Positions 58,101 through 64,000 of a DNA stretch of 64,000 nucleotides are shown in pieces. Under the pieces are notes generated by a model, which had not been told where the DNA came from, searched no databases, and saw only the letters and a list, made by a program, of their open reading frames with translations. The position numbers were made by a program, and so were the translations under genes. How positions within the stretch are numbered: position 1 is the stretch's first letter; every line of letters starts with the position of its first letter. Source of the DNA: Palsa-1400 sp036501625 (GTDB lineage Bacteria > Verrucomicrobiota > Verrucomicrobiia > Limisphaerales > Palsa-1400); assembly GCA_036501625.1 (NCBI GenBank), contig DASXZY010000042.1:1-64000 (forward strand), read 5' to 3'.

Positions 58101-58371
58101 AGGCGTCCCAGCCAAAAAGTTCGCTGGCGGCGTCAGCGATGGTGCGCGCGGCTTCTTCAACGTTCAGGGCGGTGGCGAGCTTGCGGCCCAGCTCGGAAAG
58201 GATGCGTTCGCGGGCCAGTTGGGCCTGCATGCGAAGCGCATGGCGGCGCCCCTGCGATTTGAGCAGCAACACCCACACCAGGCTGGCCACGCCAAGAAGG
58301 CAAACCGCCCCGGCCAATTCCATTGAATTGGTCGAATTCCAGCCCGCCGCGATGCCAAAATGCAGTGGCAT
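55135..58371 (-). CDS. Hybrid sensor histidine kinase (GAF-PAS-GAF-PAS-HK-REC)
   Basis: 1078 residues. One membrane segment at about 17-36 (MELAGAVCLLGVASLVWVLLL). Then GAF (about 55-225), PAS (about 255-370, ITYKDKNNRILRVNKFRAEL), a coiled coil, a second GAF (about 425-590), a second PAS (about 605-715), HisKA with phospho-accepting histidine in AAGVAHDFNNILTII (about 737), HATPase (N-box NMALNARDAMPHGG, G-boxes VADTGTGMS and GKGTGLGLATAY, to about 945), and a receiver domain (about 965-1078, ILVVEDDLNLREL, phospho-aspartate in LLLTDMMMP). The two GAF domains are similar and look duplicated. Partner output protein not adjacent. Confidence 0.92.
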   Translation of the reverse strand: MPLHFGIAAGWNSTNSMELAGAVCLLGVASLVWVLLLKSQGRRHALRMQAQLARERILSELGRKLATALNVEEAARTIADAASELFGWDAFYLNLYSAERDLMEPVINIDTIDGQRVDVESGYVSGKPTAMAREIVQHGAKLLLREEAPAPDGPSLVPFGNKSRPSASLMFVPLRDSSRIIGILSVQSYTARFYDEAKLKSLQAAADHCGGALERIRTGQELQEAHDELESRVAERTAELTEANLRLRKLEEEARIIFNSVPAAITYKDKNNRILRVNKFRAELVGLPATDIEGHMVSELSPRFADQYFREDMEIINSGQPKLGFIQLLQRANGELRWLQTDKVPYQDAEGNVAGVIAFSLDITERRKAEDALLKAREELERKIKERTAQLSEAVARLEREIAERRQAENRARQLSHLGQQLSAANSSTTAAQAVLDLADQLLGWDAAYLQLYTPDYRYTVPILLYDVVDGKRTQVFGLYREVTPRDKRIIEHGAEWVQGPASPTQPAFVSFGVCSQPTASRLFTPIRSGSKVIGCLSVQSYTEHAYKQDDLAVLQTLADFSSATLERIQAQESLRRSEERFSQAFRSSPMPMSLSTFEQGIYLDVNESMLRLFGYKRGEMLGQTALKLGIWPDPELRLRMLQELRDSKSVRDFSCRLRTKDGVLRDVLLSVECLDFSGDPVILVIVHDMTERLNLEAQLRHSQKMEAVGQLAAGVAHDFNNILTIIQGHAGLILSESNFSEDMRASLTQITGAAGQAATLTKQLLTFSRKQVMQLRHVDLNEVVRGAAQMLHRLLGETITLKLECGSAPLPIYADAGMIEQIIVNMALNARDAMPHGGRLAVKTGTVEIDAAYAQQRPDARCGDFACLAVADTGTGMSKATVNRIFEPFFTTKEVGKGTGLGLATAYAIVKHHQGWIEVASEIGQGSVFKTILPLSQAPAASEEAARPAKTSPGGHETILVVEDDLNLRELVSSLLRHYGYRVLQASHGKEALEVWRTQSDEIDLLLTDMMMPEGISGWELAEQLQAQRPELKVVYSSGYSVDLLGRNGQFGRGIHFLPKPYQPHVLAKTVRDCLDG

Positions 58372-58445
58372 AAATTCCCATGATTAGACCAAAGACAAAC
58401 ACCCTTGCCAATGCAAGATTTCCCGGAGGCCCCTTTTTGCTCTAA

Positions 58446-59948
58446 TTATTTTCCCGCGCGCTCTCCGAATGCCCACAGATGCCCGGAGGACCTGATGATA
58501 ATCGTATTGCGGGCCAGGGCGGGAGTCGCCTTGACGCTCTCGCCCAGATCGGCGCTGGCCAACTCGGTGAAGGTGTCTCCTGACTTTATGACCGTCACCA
58601 CTCCGCGATCGGACACTGTGTAAATCCGTCCGTCCGCGGCGATGGGCGAAGCAAAATAGCCTCCCTGCGCGGCCAGGCGTTCTTCGTAAATGAGGTTGCC
58701 GGTGGCCTGGTCGCGGCAGGCCAGAAGACCGCCGCTGCGCACCTGGTAAATGCGCTTGCCATAAATCACGGCGGACGCAATTTCCGGTATCCCGCGTGTC
58801 TGCTGCCAAACCCGGTTGGAGGCCGTGACATCGCCCTTGCCGCCGGCGCGCACAGCCATGATGTTGCTGTTATTCCATGCGCTGTCGATAAAATGCTTGA
58901 GCGCGTCCCGCATTTGATCCCAAGCCTCTTTATTCATGGGTTTCGATTGGTCGATGCCGGTGAAGAATGTCATCGCCTGGCGCAATGTCATATTTCCCGC
59001 GCCGCCCGAAGCCTGGCGGTCGGTGAAGATGAAGTCGGGCGGCACTTCGTCGAAAGAAATCAGGCCATCGCCATTGCGGTCGTATTTTTTTGCAAATTCC
59101 CCGAATGTCGGGGGCAGCTTCATATTGGAACGCTCGCCTTGCACCGAGGCTGAACTGATGAAGAGCGTCCCATCCGAGCAGGCGGGCGTACTGCAAATCT
59201 GTTTTGAAAGACCGTCCGTCCACCAAACGAGATTGCCCGTGCGCGAATCGAAGGCGGAGAAGCGCCCCGCGCAAGCCAGGCCGACGCGGTCTTCACCCGA
59301 TTCGTTCCAGCATACGGGGGTGGCCCAAGTGATGTTGTAGATGGGGCAGGGCGCTTTCCACAATTCGCGGCCGTCCTTCGCGCCGAAGGCCATGAGCGCC
59401 GAATCGTTTCCGTTTTGCTCGAAGACCACAACCGCATCGCCCACGCGCACCGGCGAGGTGGAAGTTCCCTGGTCCATAAAAGTCTTCGGCATCGGCAGCG
59501 GCTTCCGCCAGGCCTCGCTGCCGTCAAAATTGTAGGCGGCCAATCCAAAGGAACCGAAGTAGGAATAGACCCGTTCGCCATCGCATACGGGAGTTGGAGT
59601 GGCATCGCTGTTGACTTTATGCACCTTTTCCAAAACCGGCGCGTCAATCGCCTGCCGCCAGCGGATTTTGCCAGAGCTTAAATCCACGCAAATCGTTTCC
59701 AGGCGCGAACCATCGCAACCTGTCAGAAAAATCAAACCACCGCTGAGGATGGGCGAAGAAAGGCCGCCGCTCGTTTCCGTTTTCCAAAGCAGGTTGGAGT
59801 CCGGCCCGAAACGCAAAGGCGGATTCAATTGATCCGCGACACCCGCGCCAGCCGGTCCGTGAAATTGCGGCCAGCCAGTTTCGCCATGAGCTGCCAGGCC
59901 GCCCATTGCGATCGCCGCTGCCAAGAAGGGAGACGTGAGGTTTTTCAT
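58446..59948 (-). CDS. Secreted PQQ-type beta-propeller protein with EF-hand
   Basis: About 500 residues from ATG 59948 with signal peptide (MKNLTSPFLAAAIAMGGLAAHG). Propeller blades of the pyrrolo-quinoline-quinone-like type: WPQFHGPAGAGVADQ at the start, LLWKTETSGGLSSPIL, CVDLSSGKIRWRQAID, AFGAKDGRELWKAPCP, AFDSRTGNLVWWTDGL, ACRDQATGNLIYEERL. In the middle (about 285-305) an EF-hand calcium loop DRNGDGLISFDE is inserted. Such proteins are common secreted PVC proteins of unknown reaction; there is no clear PQQ ligand set, so it may be structural or binding only. Confidence 0.85.
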   Translation of the reverse strand: MKNLTSPFLAAAIAMGGLAAHGETGWPQFHGPAGAGVADQLNPPLRFGPDSNLLWKTETSGGLSSPILSGGLIFLTGCDGSRLETICVDLSSGKIRWRQAIDAPVLEKVHKVNSDATPTPVCDGERVYSYFGSFGLAAYNFDGSEAWRKPLPMPKTFMDQGTSTSPVRVGDAVVVFEQNGNDSALMAFGAKDGRELWKAPCPIYNITWATPVCWNESGEDRVGLACAGRFSAFDSRTGNLVWWTDGLSKQICSTPACSDGTLFISSASVQGERSNMKLPPTFGEFAKKYDRNGDGLISFDEVPPDFIFTDRQASGGAGNMTLRQAMTFFTGIDQSKPMNKEAWDQMRDALKHFIDSAWNNSNIMAVRAGGKGDVTASNRVWQQTRGIPEIASAVIYGKRIYQVRSGGLLACRDQATGNLIYEERLAAQGGYFASPIAADGRIYTVSDRGVVTVIKSGDTFTELASADLGESVKATPALARNTIIIRSSGHLWAFGERAGK

Positions 59949-60061
59949 GGGGCAACTGGACCACCAATCAAGCAAAAAAACAAGGTTGAAATTCATCCCG
60001 CTGTCCCGCTGCCCGCTGTTTTGCCTTGGCCCGGAGCGGGGGCGGGCTTAACGTGCGCCGC

Positions 60062-60922
60062 ATGAAAGTCCTTATTAAGCTTGCCGTGTGCGCGGCCTCG
60101 GTTGCCGCATCCGTCCTTCTTTGCGACGCGGCCAGGGCTGCCGATGCCGCAAAGAAAATTCTCTTTTTCTCGAAGTCCTCCGGTTTTGAGCATGACATGA
60201 TCAAGGAGAAGAATGGCCAGCCCAGCGAAGCGCAAAAGATTCTCGCCGAACTGGGGCGGAAGAATCATTTCGACTTTACGTTCACGAAAGATGGCTCGGT
60301 CTTCACGCCGGAGAACATTGCCAGATACGATGTGTTCTGTTTCTATACGACAGGGGATTTGACACAGCCCGGCGCCGATCATAACCCGCCCATGACCAAG
60401 GAGGGCAAAGAGGCTTTCCTGGACGCCATTCGCAACGGCAAAGGTTTCGTCGGCATCCATAGCGCGACGGACACTTTCCATTCGGGCGCGAACGGCGTGG
60501 ACCCTTACATAAAAATGATCGGCGGCGAATTTGTCACGCATGACGGATGGGTGCCGGGGCATCTTATCGTCGAGGATCGGAGTTTTCCGGGCATAAGCGG
60601 CGTGCCGGACGATTTCGGGCCTCCGGAAGAATGGTATTCTTTGAAGAATTTTTCGCCGGGCCTTCACGTGCTGCTGGCGCACAACACAGAAGCGATGGGC
60701 CGGAAGGCGCCCTACGACAGGCCCAACTATCCCTGCACGTGGGCGCAGTCGTACGGCAAGGGCCGTTCATTTTACACCAGCATGGGGCACCGTTTGGAGG
60801 TCTGGCAGACTCCGGTTTTCCAGCAGGTCCTCGTGGGCGGCTTGCGATGGGCCGCCGGTGATGCCGAAGCAGATGCAACCCCAAATATGGACAAGGTGAC
60901 CCCACAGGCAAAGGGGCAGTGA
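60062..60922 (+). CDS. Secreted ThuA-domain protein
   Basis: About 286 residues from ATG 60062 with signal peptide (MKVLIKLAVCAASVAASVLLCDAARA). ThuA fold (class-I glutamine-amidotransferase-like): KILFFSKSSGFEHD, YDVFCFYTTGD, GKGFVGIHSATDTF, IGGEFVTHDGWVPGHLIVED, SLKNFSPGLHVLLAHN, YPCTWAQSYGKGRSFYTSMGHR and VGGLRWAAGD. ThuA proteins take part in disaccharide (trehalose) use and are often attached to PVC glycoside pathways. Divergent from the propeller gene with about 110 bases between. Confidence 0.88.
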   Translation: MKVLIKLAVCAASVAASVLLCDAARAADAAKKILFFSKSSGFEHDMIKEKNGQPSEAQKILAELGRKNHFDFTFTKDGSVFTPENIARYDVFCFYTTGDLTQPGADHNPPMTKEGKEAFLDAIRNGKGFVGIHSATDTFHSGANGVDPYIKMIGGEFVTHDGWVPGHLIVEDRSFPGISGVPDDFGPPEEWYSLKNFSPGLHVLLAHNTEAMGRKAPYDRPNYPCTWAQSYGKGRSFYTSMGHRLEVWQTPVFQQVLVGGLRWAAGDAEADATPNMDKVTPQAKGQ

Positions 60923-60943
60923 GGGGGACAGGCCGGGCTCTGT

Positions 60944-60977
60944 AAAGTGTAAGGTGCGCCGGAAATCTTTACACTTT
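60944..60977. terminator. Inverted repeat after the ThuA gene
   Basis: Perfect 9-bp arms AAAGTGTAA (60944-60952) and TTACACTTT (60969-60977), 16-base loop, 22 bases past the thuA-type stop. No U-run; termination inferred from position. Confidence 0.4.
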
Positions 60978-61088
60978 GAGCAGTCCTGGCGGGTGGCCTG
61001 AAACCTCTTGGCGCGGAATCGTTAATGTGATTTTGGCCGCGTATTGCCCTTCCCGAGCCTCCAATTGGCACGCTGGCTGCTAAGGCAA

Positions 61089-61322
61089 TGCCGCTATCTG
61101 GGAGAGGGGCACCCTCCCGGCATCAGTTTTATTCAGGACCGCTTCGGTGACATCTTCGGCGGCTTTGCGTATCCTGAGAATTCTTTGAACGTAGGTGGCT
61201 GGTTCGGCGGCGATATTGTCGTTGACACCGCTACTGTTTCGGTCCCCGACGCGTCGTCCTCGCTGATGCTCTTGTCGGGCGCGTGCGCGGCTTTCGGCCT
61301 GCTTCGGCGCAAGCTTTCCTGA
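61089..61322 (+). pseudogene. C-terminal fragment of a VPDSG-CTERM-type exported protein
   Basis: The open frame (ATG at 61044) ends with VPDASSSLMLLSGACAAFGLLRRKLS: a VPD motif, a hydrophobic helix and basic residues, the form of the VPDSG-CTERM sorting signal found in Verrucomicrobiota. Before it, residues corresponding to 61130-61235 (RFGDIFGGFAYPENSLNVGGW) look like the end of a beta-rich secreted domain. No signal peptide or complete domain precedes it, so I read it as the decayed tail of an exopolysaccharide-associated surface protein. The rest of 60978-61427 shows no further gene. Confidence 0.5.
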
Positions 61323-61427
61323 AAATAAATCGATCCGCGGCGCCAGCGAACCGTCTCGCTGGCGCTTTTTTTGGCAGCGTCGAAAAAGCGTTGACAGAAT
61401 GTTCGCGACGGAGCAGCGTCGCTGCTC

Positions 61428-63716
61428 ATGGAACGTCCCAAGAGTCTGAACGTCACGATCATGGGCCTTGTCCTCATCGCGCTCGGTTTTCCGGGGCGAA
61501 TCCTGGCTGGCGAGGCCGCTCCAATTTACGGATTCTCCGCCGCCACTTCGCCGGCGGAACTCAAGCTCGAAGAGTCGTTTCGCGCCATGCCGGAAACGAA
61601 CAATCTCCGCCAATACATGCAGAGGCTCTCGGCCCATCCGCATCATCTTGGCTCGCCTTATGACAAGCAGAACGCGGAGTGGATTCTCAGCCAGATGAAG
61701 TCCTGGGGCTGGGACGCATCCATTGAAACCTTTGACGTCCTCTTTCCCACTCCGAAGACGCGCGTGGTGGAAATGACCGAGCCTGTCCATTACATGGCGG
61801 CGTTGCAAGAGCCGGCCCTGCCGGCGGACCCGACTTCCGCGCAGGCGGACGAGCAACTTCCGACTTACAACGCCTATTCCATTGATGGCGACGTGACGGG
61901 CCCGCTGGTCTTTGTCAACTACGGCTTGCCGGAAGATTATGCGGAATTGAAACGCCGCGGAATCTCGGTCGAGGGCGCCATTGTCATCGCCAAGTACGGA
62001 CGCTCCTGGCGCGGCATCAAGCCCAAAGTCGCCGCCGAGAACAAGGCCATCGGCTGCATCCTGTTTTCTGATCCCAGGGACGACGGTTACTCGGCCGGCG
62101 ACGTCTTTCCGGAAGGCCCCATGCGCAATACCAACGGCGTGCAGCGCGGCAGCGTGATGGATTTCGCGACCGCCGGCCCCGGCGACCCTTTGACGCCCGG
62201 ATATGGCGCGGTCGCCGGCGCCCCAAGGATTCCGCGCGCCCAAGCCAAGGCTCTCACGACGATTCCGGTCCTGCCCATCTCCAGTGGCGACGCCTTGCCG
62301 TTGCTGGCGCAGCTTGGCGGGCCGGTCGCGCCGGAAGGGTGGGCCGGTTCGCTGCCGATCACCTACCATCTTGGACCCGGCCCGGCCAAGGTTCATCTGA
62401 AGCTGGAGTTCAATTGGAACGAGGTGACCGCCTATGATGTCATTTCGCGCATGGCCGGCGCTTCAGCCAGCAATGAGTGGGTCATTCGCGGCAATCATCA
62501 CGATGCGTGGGTCAACGGCGCTTCCGACCCGACCTCCGGCCAGGTTTGCCTGCTGGAAGAGGCTCGCGCCCTGGGACTGCTCGCGCAACAAGGCTGGAAG
62601 CCCCGTCGCACCATCATCTATTGCTCGTGGGATGGCGAGGAGCCGTGCCTGCTCGGCTCGACGGAATGGGTCGAAACGCACGCCGAGGAATTGCGCGCCC
62701 ATGCCGCCGCCTACGTCAATTCAGATGACAACGGGCGCGGCTTTTTGTCGGTGGGCGGGACGCCGTGCCTGGAGAATTTCATCAACGGCGTCGCGCGCGG
62801 CATCGATGACCCGGAAGTCAAGATGAGCATTTGGCAGCGCAGCCTGGACGCCAGAATCGCCGGCGCGGGCAATGCGGCCGAGCGCCGTGAATTGCGCGCG
62901 CGCGCGGACCTTCCGTTAAGCCCGCTGGGTTCGGGCAGCGATTACTCCAGCTTCCTGGATTTTGCTGGAATCCCCTGCTTGAACGTGGAGTTCCACGGCG
63001 AAAGTTCCGACGAAGGCGTCTATCATTCCATCTACGACGATTTTTATTGGTACACGCATTTCGGCGACACGGATTTTGTTTATGGCCGCGCGTTGGCGCA
63101 AACGATTGGCACGGCCGTCCTGCGCCTGGCGGATGCCGATGTCATTCCCTACGAATTTAACGGCCTGGCCAGCACGGTTGAAAAATACACCGGCGAACTG
63201 CAAACCCTTCTGAAGCACAAACAGGAAGACATCGAGGAGCGCAAAAAGGAGATTGAGGAAGGTGTTTTCATCGGCGCATCCGATCCGCGGCATCCCGCGG
63301 GGCCGCCGAAGGATGAAGCGGTTCCGCCTGAATTGAATTTCGCGCCGCTGCTCAACGCGGACAAGGCGCTGTCGGCCAGCGCCCAGCGATATCAAAAAGC
63401 CTTTGCGGCCGCGCGGCCGAAGTTCGGCGATGCGGACCGCGCGGCGGACGTCGACGCCGTCAATCATATTCTCCTGCAGGCCGAGCATCAGCTCACCGGC
63501 GCCGGCGGCCTGCCCGGCCGCTCCTGGTACAAGCACTTGCTCTACGCGCCCGGCGTTTATGCCGGCTACGGCGCCAAGACCATGCCAGGCCCGCGCGAAG
63601 GCATTGAACTGGGCCATTACGAGGAAGCCGAGCGGGAGATCGCCCGCGTGGCTAAAGCCCTCGAATCGGAAGCAGCCCTGCTCGACTCCGCCTCAGGCCT
63701 GCTGGCTCGTTTTTAG
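61428..63716 (+). CDS. M28 metallopeptidase, glutamate carboxypeptidase II type
   Basis: 762 residues with a signal or anchor segment (VTIMGLVLIALGFPGRILAG). N-terminal part (about 45-130, MQRLSAHPHHLGSPYDKQNAEWILSQM), PA domain (about 135-330, GDVTGPLVFVNYGLPEDYAEL), then M28 catalytic domain: zinc ligands in RGNHHDAWVNGASDPTSG, the catalytic glutamate pair in SWDGEEPCLLGSTEW, NSDDNGRGF and a final histidine in GVYHSIYDDFYW; the TFR-dimer helical domain ends the protein. The architecture is that of GCPII/NAALADase, which removes C-terminal glutamate from peptides. Here it would act outside the cytoplasm on peptides. Complete length. Confidence 0.92.
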   Translation: MERPKSLNVTIMGLVLIALGFPGRILAGEAAPIYGFSAATSPAELKLEESFRAMPETNNLRQYMQRLSAHPHHLGSPYDKQNAEWILSQMKSWGWDASIETFDVLFPTPKTRVVEMTEPVHYMAALQEPALPADPTSAQADEQLPTYNAYSIDGDVTGPLVFVNYGLPEDYAELKRRGISVEGAIVIAKYGRSWRGIKPKVAAENKAIGCILFSDPRDDGYSAGDVFPEGPMRNTNGVQRGSVMDFATAGPGDPLTPGYGAVAGAPRIPRAQAKALTTIPVLPISSGDALPLLAQLGGPVAPEGWAGSLPITYHLGPGPAKVHLKLEFNWNEVTAYDVISRMAGASASNEWVIRGNHHDAWVNGASDPTSGQVCLLEEARALGLLAQQGWKPRRTIIYCSWDGEEPCLLGSTEWVETHAEELRAHAAAYVNSDDNGRGFLSVGGTPCLENFINGVARGIDDPEVKMSIWQRSLDARIAGAGNAAERRELRARADLPLSPLGSGSDYSSFLDFAGIPCLNVEFHGESSDEGVYHSIYDDFYWYTHFGDTDFVYGRALAQTIGTAVLRLADADVIPYEFNGLASTVEKYTGELQTLLKHKQEDIEERKKEIEEGVFIGASDPRHPAGPPKDEAVPPELNFAPLLNADKALSASAQRYQKAFAAARPKFGDADRAADVDAVNHILLQAEHQLTGAGGLPGRSWYKHLLYAPGVYAGYGAKTMPGPREGIELGHYEEAEREIARVAKALESEAALLDSASGLLARF

Positions 63717-63758
63717 GTTTGACGGAGTCCGGCCCAGCAAGTTTCTCTGTTTTCCGCG

Positions 63759-64000
63759 TCAATAAGGAGCGTATAACTCCGCGCCGCCAAAGAAATCGCC
63801 GCCGGAATCGTCACCGCCCGCGATCAGCACAAATCCGTTCGGCAACAACGTTGACGTGTGCCAGCGGCGCGCGGTGTTGAGCGAGGCGGCGGCCTCCCAT
63901 GTCCCGGCAGCCGGATTGAACAACTCCGCGCTGGCGAGAACGCCGTTCGCGCCCAAGCCTCCGGCCGCGAGAACCAGTCCGCTTGGCAGGAGCGTCGCGG
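63759..64000 (-). CDS. Kelch-repeat / galactose-oxidase-like protein, C-terminal part
   Basis: The frame is open from the window edge to a stop at 63759. It encodes two kelch-type blades (ATLLPSGLVLAAGGLG, ASAELFNPAAGTWEAAASL, RRWHTSTLLPNGFVLIAGG, GGAELYAPY), the pattern of secreted verrucomicrobial kelch propellers. The N-terminus and most of the protein lie beyond 64000. Likely a secreted beta-propeller; function not readable. Confidence 0.8.
   Translation of the reverse strand, partial: ATLLPSGLVLAAGGLGANGVLASAELFNPAAGTWEAAASLNTARRWHTSTLLPNGFVLIAGGDDSGGDFFGGAELYAPY

Overview
This 64 kb window is high-GC DNA from a member of the Verrucomicrobiota, most likely a Pedosphaera/Limisphaerales-type lineage. 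I infer this from several family signatures: a seven-repeat GloVer (gloeo_Verruco) secreted protein, a fragment ending in a VPDSG-type CTERM sorting signal, paired DUF1501 and PSCyt/DUF1549/DUF1553 secreted cytochrome-type proteins, a ThuA protein, and a TonB operon with two ExbD paralogues. No rRNA or marker gene settles the genus.

Layout. 1-2.1 kb is a graveyard of mobile DNA: the N-terminus of an ISAzo13-like transposase runs off the left edge, a secreted protein is truncated next to it, and the 5' half of a tRNA-Ala lies beside a decayed integrase. 2.1-11.3 kb holds a secreted DUF5703/GH95-like glycosidase facing a six-gene TonB operon (receptor, TonB, ExbB, ExbD, ExbD, coiled-coil anchor), a small histidine-rich protein, and a coupled YjbQ-amidohydrolase pair. 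11.4-17.9 kb has two ABC exporters (one fused to a cyclic-nucleotide-binding domain) around an OLD-like ATPase.

18.15-27.50 kb is an integrative element of about 9.3 kb inserted at the 3' end of tRNA-Leu(TAG). It has a 42-bp imperfect direct repeat at its ends, an integrase beside the intact tRNA, a small helix-turn-helix protein overlapping a Toprim/DUF3631 primase-ATPase gene, and cargo made of the GloVer protein, another secreted protein and small unknowns. Pairs of GTGTC(G) motifs one helical turn apart at both ends look like integrase arm sites. No virion or conjugation gene is visible. Just outside the tRNA is a tandem array of a 119-120 bp unit.

28.3-43.5 kb is mostly housekeeping and signalling: a polytopic membrane protein; an HtrA-like protease, a PDZ-inserted pseudoprotease and a GAF sensor kinase in overlapping frames; ispB-type prenyl synthase overlapping an ECF sigma factor and its presumed membrane partner; clpP-clpX; an aminotransferase-rpiB pair; prmC; pyrF and several zinc-ribbon or small membrane proteins. 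44-64 kb holds the PVC-type secreted genes (cytochrome/LRR protein, DUF1501, DUF1553), a chemoreceptor, a RAYT transposase remnant, polX, thiD, a large hybrid kinase, a PQQ-type propeller protein with an EF-hand, ThuA, an M28 glutamate-carboxypeptidase-like enzyme and the C-terminus of a kelch protein running off the right edge.

All product names come from reading motifs and family resemblance by eye; no database search was run.
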